Made by a program: the position numbers and the translations under genes. 64,000 nucleotides of DNA from Perognathus longimembris pacificus (Eukaryota > Chordata > Mammalia > Rodentia > Heteromyidae): NCBI RefSeq assembly GCF_023159225.1, contig NC_063176.1, forward strand, positions 6,460,963 through 6,524,962. The letters run 5' to 3'. Position 1 is the first letter of the stretch. The number at the start of each line of letters is the position of its first letter. Below are positions 11,421 to 23,728 of the stretch, in pieces. The notes under the pieces were generated by a model that was not told the origin of the DNA, did not search any database, and saw nothing but the letters and a program-made list of their open reading frames with translations.

Positions 11421-11640
11421 TCCTTTTTTTTTTTTTTTTTTTTTTTTTGGCCAGTCTTGGGGCTTGGACTCAGGGCCTGAGCACTGTCCCTGGCTTCTTT
11501 TTGCTCAAGGCTAGCACTCTGCCACTTGAGCCACAGCGCCCCTTCTGGCCATTTTCTGTATATGTGGTGCTGGGGAATCGAACCCAGTGCTTCATGTATA
11601 CGAGGCGAGCACTCTTGCCACTAGGCCATATCCCCAGCCC
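11421..11640 (-). repeat. IDL-Geo dimeric SINE
   Basis: Minus-strand copy: T run (A tail) at 11425-11448, Geo complement (ggactcagggcctgagcact ... gccacttgagccacagcgcc), then ID-like complement (ggggaatcgaacccagtgct ... actaggccatatccccagcc). Near-consensus, so fairly young. Confidence 0.92.
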
Positions 11641-14067
11641 CAGATGCCATTCTTGTAGTTGATTAGCATGAGGTTTTATAGGATGCTCAGATGATCAGAG
11701 TCTGGGGAAAGTAGATTGGGCCGCAGAGCTGAAAATTCACGAAAACCCTGCAACAAGAGTTGAAAATATAATTTTACTTTCAAAGGGGCAAAAAACTATT
11801 TCTGATGGTCTGTCATCATGGAGACCTTTAAATAGAAAGCAAGTGACATATTTTAGACCATCATTATAATACTAAATACCAAGGTCATCATGGATCCTCT
11901 ACAGTAGAAAAGCCAGATGGACTGTGTTTGTAAAAGCTAACTTACTCAAACTATTTTGTTTGATATGTTTAATATGTCTTCTTTACAGATGAAACAGAAA
12001 TTCAAATCTTTATACATTTACCTAGCTCTTATTCTTTATTTCTCCTCTCATTGTTTGAATGGATGGACTAATTTCAATAAGTCTCCAGATATGTGTGCTT
12101 ATTCTTTTAGTTATAGTGAGGTTCTCAAGGATCTTTGGTTTGATCTTGGTTATGGGTTTGCAGCTCTTCCATCATGTACTACTGAGATAATGAGATATTT
12201 CTTTCTGATATGGAGAAAATCTTTCAAAATACACATGAGAGATCTGATAAAAGTAACTTAAATGAAATGGCCATATCACGGTGCCAGCTGCAATAATTAA
12301 TTCCATTCATCAACTCACTTTCTTGGTCTCTACGTAGGACAAATTTTATTCATGATCCCTTCAAACTCATGAGAGATCATTGTGAACCTGAAGGCAGTAT
12401 GCAAAAAGATCTGAAAAGTGTTGGCAATTATCTTCACCCTTTTCTTTCTCCAGAGCTGAAGACACCTTTACGAAAAGCTAGGTGGAAAATCAAGGAAATT
12501 AACATGTATCTACTGTAGAACCCTCCTAAAAGTCTAATGTGCTGCTTTTATCTTCATTTATGGGGCAATGGAGTAAATTAACTCATGTATGAAAATTACT
12601 GAGAACTCATGGCTAACTAGATGACCACGTGTACATCTCTGTTTCTCAGACACTGATGTTAATTATGATATAGTTCTGACACCTTATTTCATTGCATGAG
12701 GGCCAGAGAGATGTTCTTTTAAGTTTGCATCTTTCTGCTTATAATTAAATTTACATTGGCTTTTCTTTCCATTGAAGTAGTATTCCTGGCTTCTGCCAGT
12801 TCCAAACTCTCAGAGCAATCAAGAAGCCATTTCACTGTAACATCCAATCCAGTCTCTCAAGTACAGAGGCTAGAAATTACAGAGAGGTTTTTTTTTTTTT
12901 AATTGCACTGTCATTATTTCTGTTCATTGTCGTAATGAAGGAAATGTGTCTGTGTCCTTTCTGAAGACATAATCAGTGGATCCTTTTCAAATTTGGAACA
13001 AAACTCTACCTTAGCGATCCTATTTCAACAGGACATCACATTCCTTCCACAGAAAAGGAAGGTCTTCTTGGTGCTTGGACCTAACATGGGTCATCTTTCA
13101 TTACAGATCTTGATGAATAAATTCAAGCAATATTTAGCACATATGTCATCTCTAAGTAGTAGCAGAGGATCTCTAATCACTTACATATACATGGTCAAAT
13201 AAAATTATCTTTTGTTTCTATGTTAGGAATGCAAAGGTCTGTTTTCATGCTTTTTCCATTGTGTTTATTTTTTCCCTAATTTACGTAATAGACTACTGTG
13301 AGTCTCATATTCCAGAGGCTTCTTGTCCTCATCATTGACTAAATAATTAGATCACAACAGGGATGTTTGATCGTTAAGTTTCTGAAATAATAAATGTGAG
13401 CACAAAGAAAATTGCTATTGAGAACTGGAATTAGAGAGTTATAATCGACTATTAGTTATCATCTATGGGCATGAGATGGAAGAAATTATGGGACATATTC
13501 TTCTGTCAGGTGTGGATAACATGGATAATCCAGCAACGCTCTCAATAAGCTTTACACATTGAAAGTATTATGGTGACTTATTAATCCAAAAATTCCAGTG
13601 CTTCAGGTGTCATATTTCTCTATATTAGTCTCCTTTTTAAAATTGCAAAACCAATTGCCACTACTGGCATTACTATTTTTGAGTTTCAAACTTGGACCTA
13701 ATGAATAATTATCAGTACTTTTACTAGCAAAATCTTCACTATTTTACATTCATCTTTACTCACAGAAAGAAGAAGAAGACAAAAGCTAAAACTGCCACTA
13801 ACAAGTTCCTTTGAATTGCCTGTTTAAAATTTAATATCCTGCCTAAAAGAATCTATCTGCTATCATCTGTGTCATTCATCTTTTTGCTAACAGCAGAAAG
13901 GAATGAAGTATTATTGAGTTCTGATTTCTCGATTTGAGAGACTACTTTTCATTATGTGCATTCTATACATTCATAAATCGCCATTCAAAAGATAATATAT
14001 TTTAATAAATTTGGAACTTTTTACTTCATATTTTGTCAAAATTTCCACAGAATTTCTTTTATTCTTT

Positions 14068-14268
14068 TCTTTTTTTCCAGTCCTGGGCCTTAAACTCAGT
14101 GCCTGAGCAATGTTCCTAAGCTTCTTTTTGCTCAAGGTTAGGACTCTACCACGTGAGCCACAGCACCACTTCCTGCTTTTTCTGTTTTATGTGGTACTGA
14201 GGAATCGAACCCAGGGCTTCATGCATGCTAGGCAAGCACTTTGCCATAAGGCCACATTCCCAGCCCTC
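14068..14268 (-). repeat. IDL-Geo dimeric SINE
   Basis: Minus-strand copy: ccagtcctgggccttaaact ... ccacgtgagccacagcacca (Geo) then gaggaatcgaacccagggct ... ataaggccacattcccagcc (ID-like). Several point differences from consensus. Confidence 0.9.
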
Positions 14269-14414
14269 TCTGGAACTTTCTATAGATCGCTTTCAATGTT
14301 ATTTGTACTATGTTGTAAGCATCTGATTTTTCAAGTAATTGTGATCTGTCTGTTCTTTCCATCTTCTTCATTTATTTTTCTCCCCAGCTCTCCTCTCTCC
14401 TCCTAGCTACTTCT

Positions 14415-14518
14415 TGTCTCTCCCCTCCTCTTATTCATTATTTCTTTAATTCTTTAAAATTATTTTCTTCTCTCCCCTCCTCTTATTCATTATTTCTTTA
14501 ACTCTTTAAAATTATTTT
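14415..14518 (+). repeat. 52-bp tandem duplication
   Basis: Two adjacent copies of a pyrimidine-rich 52-bp unit (about 14415-14466 and 14467-14518), with cores tcccctcctcttattcatta and ctttaaaattatttt, differing at only a few positions. Confidence 0.85.
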
Positions 14519-14810
14519 TGTCTTTTCATGTTTTTATCACAGTTTTGGAGGGCTCAATTCATGGTACATTTCTATCTTTGAACCAAACATAACTAGTTTT
14601 TATATTCTCTTATGTACCTAATTTTACATGTAATTTTACAATTTCATGTGCCATTTCCCTAAAGAGAAATTATTTTATACCTTTCTTGCTTTACTAGTAT
14701 TATTTTAAAATGTACACTGGATATTAAATGCATGTGCTTTTTGTTTTAACCTAAAAGTTAAACATCTCATTTTGTCTATTTTTTCACAATAACCAAAATA
14801 TTTACCTACT

Positions 14811-14868
14811 ATTATCATCATCACCATCACCACTACCACCACCACCATCAGCATCAGCATCATCATTT
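14811..14868 (+). repeat. Imperfect (CAT/CAC)n trinucleotide repeat
   Basis: A run of atc, acc and agc triplets (tcatcatcaccatcaccact, accaccaccaccatcagcat). Confidence 0.85.
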
Positions 14869-15919
14869 TGCTGTTTCATGTGCAGCTTTTAAATGTTTAT
14901 TTTAAATATACATTGCACTATTTTGTATCTATTCATCACCTGAAAATTAGATTATTTGATTAGGATAAAGAGCATTCTGGATTCAGCTGAAAGCCATAAG
15001 AAAATAGTTTTCCTGAGTGTATCAAAGTTCCATTTCTACAAAATGGAAAGTTAAAAAAAACAACAATAAAATGAGTAGAACATATGTTAGTTATTTCCCA
15101 ACCTCCGTTGAAAATAATACCTAATATAGATTACTTTTCTCCAAAATGAATTTTGTGGAAAAGAAATTGTGTTCTCTTGCATTTGCTGCTTAGTACATTG
15201 ATTAAATATCTGATTTTCATCTTGTCTCCAGCTTTTCTGATTTGGCTGCAAAACATGACAACATTTGAGGCTCAGTAGCATGAAACATAAAAACAATGAT
15301 ATTTATGTGATAGGATAGCTATCTATCAACTAAATGAGTTAATATCTACAAATGTCAAGAATCTGACAAAGAATTAAGAAATGACATTCTTACAATCTTT
15401 AGAAAAGTTTTCATAATATTATAATTAGTGTGAATCCCTGGGAATAATGTATGAGATCAGATTGTATACCTTCATGGTGTTACATAAGCAGATTCATTGG
15501 TAAAGCAAAGTGAAATCAAGAAAAAAACAACATTTAAATGCAAAATTAATGAGGAGAACCACTGATTGCATAAAAAATGGCTCAAACTTAGAAGAGAAAG
15601 TCGAGATACTTCTGTTTCCAATAGGAATTACATCTTCAATAATATTTTTAAGCACTAATTTTAGACCACCATTTAATTCTTCTACTTTTGATAAAGTACC
15701 CAAAGCAATAATATAGAATGATGGAATTGAATATTTTTAAAGAAAACTTCCATATTCATGTGTGTGTATTGACTTTTGAATATCACTGAAGATTGACCTT
15801 ACTTAAAGAAAGGCATTTTTTTCCCTTCCTCCTTCCACATATTGAAATACCAGCATTGGAAACTATGCTATCTAGCGTGAGTCAGCTCTGATTATCTTTA
15901 AAGAATTTTATTTTCCATT

Positions 15920-16045
15920 TCCTTAGGTGTTCATCACCATATCTTTATGTCATTTTGTTAGTTCCATTTTTAGCATGAAAAAGCTGAGGTCTAACATGGA
16001 ATCTCCTCCAAGATCTCAGATCCAGTAAATGAGGGGGTAGGATTC
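15920..16045 (+). repeat. MIR SINE relic
   Basis: Matches the MIR 3' half in order: ccatttttagcatgaaaaag ctgaggtc (compare the usual cattttacagatgaggaaactgag), then ccaagatctcagatccagta and ggtaggattctgaattg. An ancient mammalian SINE. Recognised by eye only. Confidence 0.6.
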
Positions 16046-16442
16046 TGAATTGAGAATTCTTTTCCATAGCCTTTATATTCCAAATGGTTATCAAATACTG
16101 TACACATCATTTCACTAACCTGTATATTATTTTCTTATGTCTTTATCCTAGCACTACTTAAATTTGATGCTTCTTTGAAAAAGTTTTCTATGCTCAACCC
16201 TTTGAGCATCAGTCTAGCATAGCTCTGAGAAAAGAGTAACAACTACTTGTTCCCACATTATTTCTTGACTATTCTAGAATGGGTGGACCTGTAAGTTTCT
16301 AGCACTTGTGTGGCTTAAGAGAATTTATAAAGAAATAAGTGCCATGGAGTCTGTGTTATTCAAGTCAGTATTATAATTCTAAGTACTGGCAGTAATGTTG
16401 ACATAAAATGTGCTTCAGTCAGTTTGTCACTATTGTTTATTG

Positions 16443-16520
16443 CACAGTGCTTGGAACTGAATCTAGATTGTTTCCATGCATGACAGGAAAGCACTTCACC
16501 TTTCAGCTAAAACCACAGTG
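16443..16520 (-). repeat. ID-like tRNA-derived SINE monomer (diverged)
   Basis: Its reverse complement reads ttttagctgaaaggtgaagt, gctttcctgtcatgcatgg, then cagttcc, following the ID/tRNA-Ala monomer order. No Geo monomer attached. Confidence 0.45.
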
Positions 16521-16713
16521 ATGTGAAATGTACTTTAAATGTTTTTATTCATCAAATAATCCCATATCAAATTTAATTGGTTTGTTCATGTTTGTTGTTT
16601 CTCTTCTGTTTTTCTTAAATTAGGAATTCAGACACAGAACTGGTGTTCTGGGGCATAGGTTTATGTTTTCAGATACAGTTCTATTTATAGATTTATAATG
16701 TCACCAACTTTGA

Positions 16714-16716
<3 letters not shown>

Positions 16717-16747
<31 letters not shown>
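16717..16747 (+). repeat. (CT)n microsatellite
   Basis: About 15 CT units. Confidence 0.93.
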
Positions 16748-16749
<2 letters not shown>

Positions 16750-18789
16750 TCTTTACCACAAATGCATGTCTGTGAAGGCATTCTCACAGGTCCACTTTGC
16801 TATGCTACAAAGTTATATTTATTAAAAACAGATAATAAAACATTCCGAAACTGTTCCTAATGTGTATTTAAATGGTCACAGATTGCTTGGGGAAGCATCA
16901 ATGCCAGAAAAAAATTAATGTCTACTGGATGATAACGACCTATGGTTCCATGAAGAATTATCATAAATGAAATGAGGAAAAGACAATGCACTAAAGTTAC
17001 TTGGCAACTGGGAGCATTTTAATTTACTCACGTTTTATTTTTATTAATAATTGACAGCCCACTTGATAAATTATTGCAATACAGTCAAGACAATTTTCTT
17101 GTGTCTGTAGTTTGCAGCAAAATACAAACATCTCAGTGAGAACAAGCATCTAACTTGAAAAAATGTTTGCTTTTTGAAAGCAAATGAAATTAAGTGACAG
17201 GTTTTTCCTGTACTAGTGACAGAAATCATAAGTGATTTAGTAAATGTTCAAGCTGACGGATAGTATTATCTAAACTGGACACTAATAATCACATTATGAT
17301 GTAAGCAATGTTTTACTTCAGAGTTGTGGTATGATTAAAATATAATAGCATTATTTCAGTAGTGATATGTTCCTTCTTTGGGTATTATCATACATAAAGT
17401 AAATGAGTAAAAGGTGTCATTAGAATTATACTATTTTCTCTAATAAAGCAGTAAACCCATTTGAAAATGAATACTCACATTATCTCATGAGTTAATAATC
17501 TTTCAGCTTGTTCTTTTCTGTCAGCAGTAAATTGAAACTTAGGAGGCTTTGTTATCATATGCACATGCTTACCAGTTGATGTGCTATATTTGTGAAGGGA
17601 CATATTTATATTTTAGGAGAAGGTATTTATTTTATAACAGTAAGTCTAAAATTTAGTAAATCAAAATATTTTTAAATCTCAGTATTAATAGACATGATAA
17701 TAGTTGTGCGCTCATTTTTGTGACCACACATTTTAGACACTGTATCTTGATGAAAGTACAGGTATTCAAAAACTGAATGAATAACTAACATTTCCCAACA
17801 TGACGTTGGCATCGATACTCTCCCGAGAAAAATGCGACTTTCAGTTGTATGTGAAATTTACATCTGTTTTCCTAAGCATGTGGATTGGCAATAGTGCTTT
17901 GTCCCTTCTGCACTGAAAACTGAACACGTAATTGATAGGAATCTTAGATGTCATGGGCCTTGTTTTTGCCCTGAGTTTTAAATACGTTATATTTATTTCT
18001 AGTACCTTTTTACCTTCTAAAGAAAAATAATCCAACACTGTAAAATGCTGTGCTGATAGAAATCAAGAGACAAAATGTTCACATATTTGGCTATAGTATA
18101 CAAACCGAACAACTTAAATTTACTACTGCTTCATAAGTTCAAATTCTTCATAGTTTTTTTTTTCAGTTACAGTCGTGAGATGGAAGTTTTGAGCTCAAAA
18201 ATCCCATAATTATTGTAAGAAGACTAAATATGACTATCTTAAGGCCAAATATTTTTTTAGTTTGTTAAAAAATCCTGTCACTGTTAAAACTAGACCAGTA
18301 TATCAAATTTCCTCATTCTTGATTTTTGCCATGAACACAGTTCCTAAAGATTAGGACATAGGCAGTGTGGAAGTTCCATGTTCAGTCAGATAAAGACTAT
18401 ATGCCTTATCATAAGAGCAGGTATGATTTAGCATGGATCTAGTTAGAAATCAGCTATCTTCATTGTAGTCTTTCAATGACTCAATAGTCCATACGTGCTT
18501 TCTATATGTTGTCCTATTTCGAAGCATTGGAAGATATTTTAATAAATTATATTAAAATGCTTTCCTTAATGGAATTTATAGTCTTGTCAATGGAAAATAA
18601 ATGCTACTCAATGTAGCTAAAATACACAGTGTTTGAGGTTATGATCTTTGGGGAAAATTGAAAGTAAGAAATGGTAGGGTAGGAGAGGCTGTGTTTGTGT
18701 GTGAATGAGTGGATGAATGAATGACATCATTAGCAATTATCCTTTTTTAAGTTTACAAATACTTTCATTAGAAAATGACAAGTTATGTG

Positions 18790-19090
18790 CATTTGTCAAG
18801 CAAAATAGGCACCATTTATTAATTCACAAATAATGTTAATCCCACAATGAAAAAGTGTGGGGTAGGTTCAGGAGGAAGAGGTGAACAGATAATAAAGGAG
18901 AGGAGGGAGAGAATGCAATGAAAACTCCAGTGTATATCCTCGAAAATTAGGGAGAGTAAGAGAAGGGAAGTTAAGTGTTGATAGGGGAGGATTGAGTGAG
19001 ACATTTTGAAAGGGGTGACATTGATTATGGGCTTTGTTAAATGGCAACTCCTTTCTACAACTACTTAAAGATAATTAAAATAAATAAAAA
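18790..19090 (+). mobile_element. L1 3'-UTR-like relic
   Basis: Shares order and wording with the repeat at 41380-41595: gaggagggagagaatgcaat, ccagtgtatatcct, then ggagtgac/ggggtgaca ttgat, an aactcctt...caactacttaaag block and an A-rich end. I take both as plus-strand L1 3' UTRs of one subfamily. No coding part remains. Confidence 0.55.
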
Positions 19091-19414
19091 CAAGAGCTGA
19101 AATGTTTTGAAAATAGAAACCATGAAGAGCTAGCATGAGATTAGCATGTGCACAGATAGAATTTTTTTAAATATAAGAATTTTGGAAAATAAATTTAGAC
19201 CACAAATTTTTAAAGGTCATTATATCCTCTGACAACATGGGACCATAAATGGGAAAAATCCATCTTTCTCCTATTATTCTTATTGTTTTTATTTCTGCTT
19301 AATATTTAAATATCTGGAATGATTAAATCTGAGACAGTTGCTTCATTTCAGTCCTCTGAAAAGTTCTTTGTTCAATACACGTTATTCTACCCTTTCTTGT
19401 TCATTTCTCCCATG

Positions 19415-19515
19415 TGCTGTGAACTTCTTGAAAAGTACATCATACATATGTAACTACTGACTGGATCTTCAGTGTCTAGTGTAGTTTTTTAACATAAATA
19501 TTCAGAAATGTGCCT
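19415..19515 (+). repeat. L2-like relic
   Basis: Weak match to the L2 3' end: tgtgaacttcttgaaaagta ... tcttcagtgtctagtgtagt ... aacataaatattcagaa. Ancient; by eye only. Confidence 0.45.
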
Positions 19516-19544
19516 TATATAATTAAATCAATGAATTATCTTTT

Positions 19545-19640
19545 TTTCACTTATTTTTAAAGTGATGTACAGAGGGGTTACAGTTTCATTACTTTGGGTA
19601 ATTATTCCAAATTATCTAACTTTTCCCTCTTAGTTAAGAT
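19545..19640 (-). mobile_element. L1 3'-end fragment
   Basis: tttttaaagtgatgtacaga ggggttacagtttcatta is the complement of the L1 3' terminus also seen at 8390, 53785 and 61825. Only the last 60-100 bp remain. Confidence 0.65.
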
Positions 19641-20340
19641 TTCCACATTGCAATCTTGTTATCTCAATTTTCTCCTAAGATACTTAAAATATATCCCGTC
19701 ATGTGTATTATTTTCAACTTTGCTAATTAATTTTTTTTGCTTGTTACATCAAAGTCACTTGTAGATAGAATGATCACAGTGTTTAGTTTTCAAATTCTTT
19801 TTTAAGCTATTGTAAATTATTATCTATTCAGGTTAGGTTAGGTTAACTGAATGCCCTAAAATAAAAGTGCCTGATTCTCCTTTGCATGACTTTATCAGTT
19901 CCTTGAGGCAGATTTCACACATCTTCTCCTTCTCTCTTTTTTAATTTCTTATCATGCCAGTCATTTTAAATTGCTTTTGAATAGAAAAAATATGTCATGT
20001 GGAAATAATCTACATATGGGAAAGCTGATGAGTTTTGAATCTTCATCACTTATAAATAGTAAAGTTGTGTCTCAATCAATGCAATTTGCTTAATCCCCAT
20101 TGTCTATATGTAAGACTATTAATATACTTCCTACACTGAATACTGAGAGTTACTCTCATATATAATGCTCTGATTCTACATATTTCTGTCTTTTGAAAGG
20201 CAAAACTCTTATCTCCAAGTAAAACAATACATGGTTATAATGTTCACAAGAGTGAGATTTTTGTTGCATAGTACCAACAGAATAGCAAACTGTTCATTTT
20301 CAGTTAATTATTAAAAATTAAAACTTATACAGAATATTGA

Positions 20341-20610
20341 AAGCCGGGTATGGTGGTTCAGGTCTTCAATCCTAGCTACTCGGGAGGCTGAGATCTGAGG
20401 ATCAGAGTTCGATGAATGCAACGACTGTTTCCAATGGCTTTCTACTGGGAGACGTGATGGCATTGTCACTCTGTGCATTTGGAGACAGTCCTCAAAAAAA
20501 CATCGGTAGGTGCGGATTTTGTGTCTGAAGTTCCTTGACATTCTAATCCTGTATCTCTGCACACATGCAAACATTAAAAGTTGAATTGGTTTTCTTTGAA
20601 AAAAAAAAGA
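20341..20610 (+). repeat. B1 head fused to an unassigned body with A tail
   Basis: 20344-20412 is a near-consensus 7SL/B1-type head (gccgggtatggtggttcagg, ctactcgggaggctgagatc, tgaggatcagagttcgatga). The next 190 bp do not match B1, ID or Geo, yet the unit ends in about 10 A at 20600-20608 and similar sequences flank it (aaacttatacaga at 20321-20333; gaacttatatacaga near 20609-20623). It may be a chimeric retroposon. Confidence 0.5.
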
Positions 20611-21551
20611 ACTTATATACAGAGATCTTAAACTCAGTAGACTCCTCAGTGAAGCTCCAGATGTGTGAATTATGGCCTGGACAAGCCTAGTTGGCCATTT
20701 CCTCAGCTAGGATATTGAGCCTTGTAAGTGAATTCAGCTTAGATCAGCAGAAGAGACTTCGGACCATGCTTTGAACTGTGAGAAATAAGAAACTCCTGTT
20801 GTTCTAAGTCAGAAAATTTGAGAGAAGTTTCTGATCAGCAATTGGTCATCAGTGAATAGTCAATAGTCAATGCCTTCAGCTAGCTTGAGCAAAAACCAAA
20901 ATGTCCTTCATCATCATTTAAGGGGAAATGGCACCAAAAATTGTAAATCACAACTGACATGATATTTCTGCTACCAGTACATCTGAGACTGAGCAACTGA
21001 GCTATATCTCAGCCATTTATATGTGACTAGGGAATAGAGGTTTCTGAACTGTGCCTGGGGATTTACTTGAGATGTGTTGCATCAACTCTTAGGACGATAC
21101 TGGCTCTCAAAAGAAAATTCTGAAATCATTCCAGGTAATTTATTGAGACTATGAAAAGACAAAATTTCTCCGCTAGTGCTGTTTAATAGGTACATAAACA
21201 TGTGTTTATTGACCTATGTAGAAAACTGCCTTCATATCTCTCTATCATCTTATTTGTGCATGTAAGATTACATGCTCCACTGGTTAGATAAATCATTGTT
21301 CAGTACCAATTATGTTCCATTACTATATCGCTATAGATTTGACCTGAGTTTCTTTTCTGAATATCTGTCCTCATTAACTTTTGTCCTATTTTTTTTCCAT
21401 TTTATGTTTCACAATATTTTCAGGTCTACATTTTGCAACTTAAAACAAACATTTTATTATGAGAATCATAATACAGCTTCTTAGGCCAGATAGCCTGACT
21501 CCTAACTTGGTTTGGTTTTTCTTCATTACTCTTCTCTTTTGTGATATGTTA

Positions 21552-21810
21552 GATGGGATTTTTTTATTTTTTTGGTAGGTCTTGGGACTTGAACTCATGC
21601 CTGAGCACTCTCCCTGAGCTCTTTTGCTTAAGGCTAGCTAGTGCTCTACCACTTTGAGCCACAGTTCCACTTCCAATTTTCTGGTGGCTAATTGGAGATA
21701 AGTGTTTCACAGACTTTCCTGCCCAGGATAGCTTTAAACTATAATCCTCATATCTCAGCTTCCTGAGTGACTAGAATTCCAAGAGTGAGCCACCACTGGC
21801 ACCCAAAGGG
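21552..21810 (-). repeat. B1-headed dimeric SINE (B1-Geo-like)
   Basis: Minus strand: Geo complement (tcttgggacttgaactcatg ... gctctaccactttgagccac), linker complement (ctggtggctaattggagata), B1 complement (gcccaggatagctttaaact ... cttcctgagtgactagaatt ... gagccaccactggcacc). Full length. Confidence 0.8.
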
Positions 21811-23259
21811 AGTTTTACATGAAACGTAAATATGAATGAATAAAAATTGAAAGTTTTACAAAGGAGCCTAAGATAATGCTGATTAAGTATTATTTACCTG
21901 TTATATATTTTCTGTAAACCAGATTATCAAAAATGTAACAATGAGAGACAATAAAGAGTAATTCCATAGTCCTTAAATATTGCGCATTTCAATTTATAAT
22001 GATACAAAATGTTCTGCATTTTCATTATTTTTATCATAACACATTTTTACTACCTGTGAATAAGGTTCTCTGATAAAGAAACATCCCGAACTGTACAAAT
22101 AAACGTTAAAACATAAATAGTAACTAGACCTGCCACCGATTAGCTGTCTTTGTCACAGGCAATCTTATCTTTGCATTAAAAGTGAATTTCGTTTTTGTGG
22201 ATATATATTTGCAATTGTAAATTGTTGTTTTGTTCTTAGGTGAGGAAAAATGTCAAAATCCTAAAAAAAAGTCTCATACTGAAAGAAACAGAGGAAAAGG
22301 AAATATATTTTGGGTAAAAATCTTATTAGAATGCTTTCTCTACTGCTTTACCAGTTAAATCAGTTTTTGTAATGACACTAGACTAATTTAGAGGAAACAT
22401 TTTTTTCTGCCAAGAGGCATTTGGATCCTTCTAATATCAGTTCTGGAGCATACAAAGTTGTCTGTACACACAGATTGCCTGTTGGCAGCCGAAGAGAAGT
22501 CTTACCTATCTCTTCCATCCTGGACCAAATGATTTCACTGGCTGCATATAGTGTCAAGGCAGATTATTTCCCACTTTAGATGGAGACATAGTGTCTCCTG
22601 ATTCAATTGAAGAGAAAGCTGAGTTTAGGTAGCTTGGGTAATAACAGACTTTTAGGAAAAAGGCAGAGTTATATGGGAATCCGTTCCATTAACTTCAATC
22701 ATAAGTAATTTCATGTAATGTCAGTGTGCCACTTCCCAAAAGCATTCTAACTGAAGAAACGAATGTGGTGTGCTTACTTGTGTTCATGAGTGAAAACACA
22801 TTTAGCTTATTAAAATATTGCTTTTAAGAGAAATATTAATGGCTTCCAAATGTTGGCTCTTAAGTTAGCAGTTCTTTTTGTTGTTATATTTGTAACAGAA
22901 CAATATTGTATCCTCATGAAACAATATTTATAGTATGTGCTATTTCTTATTGCAATAAGATAACAAATACACTCATAAGGCTGTGAATTATCAGATATTG
23001 AACAAGTTGGTGTGATTGGAAGAAAGTTAATAACGATTTTGGTGTGTGTAAATGTGAGTCATGTTTGAAATAGAAAACCTTCATGTTTATTGCTAGTAGA
23101 CTTTTAGAAAGTGGATACAATTGCACAAATCAATGAATAGCAGTGTGGGCATGTGTGTGCATGTATGTTTACTTCGTATGTTTTCATTGCTAATAATGGA
23201 TATCCCTTGATAATTGTAGCAGATACTCTCTTACTAAAATAGTTGTGCTTTATGGACCT

Positions 23260-23410
23260 TTTATGCTGATTAGAATTTTAATTAAGCATTTTCAAGATCC
23301 ATTAATTAATTGGTTTCCTTCAAAGCTTCCTATCACAAATTAAGCAACCTATGAGAGTAGATAAAGATAGGACAGTCTTGTTACATGCTAATCAGCATTA
23401 GCATTTCATC
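23260..23410 (+). promoter_or_regulatory. Candidate homeodomain/POU motif cluster
   Basis: Within 150 bp: tgctgattag, ttttaattaagc, cattaattaattgg, and a perfect inverted repeat atgctaatcagcattagcat (23385-23404: 8-base arms, 4-base spacer). TAATTA cores are common by chance in AT-rich DNA; the clustering and inverted repeat are what stand out. Regulatory role inferred. Confidence 0.3.
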
Positions 23411-23649
23411 AATAACTCTGAAGTGTGTGGCTCTTTGTTTTTATTGGTATTTAGTAAATTAAAGAAAATAGTTCATACTAGGAAATGTGTGGCACTTTAT
23501 GGGACTGTGCTCTTGCTCTCCTATAAAGGTATAGGAAATTGAAGAACAGAATAAAAGAAGATTCAGATAGAAAATCATAGGAACTGGTTCTATGAAACTA
23601 TTTGTTGGAGACAAATGTAGTGAAGATGCTTCTCTCTCATTCTAGCGTC

Positions 23650-23652
<3 letters not shown>

Positions 23653-23728
<76 letters not shown>
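23653..23728 (+). repeat. (CT)n microsatellite
   Basis: About 38 CT units with one T interruption near 23717, the longest CT tract in the window. Confidence 0.95.

Noticed and set aside
14811..14868. Triplet array taken for a possible short CRISPR-like repeat
   Set aside because: It is an imperfect CAT/CAC trinucleotide repeat without spacers, in a mammalian intron.
19840..19858. ggttaggttaggtta, telomere-like
   Set aside because: Only three units and not the TTAGGG hexamer; chance short repeat.
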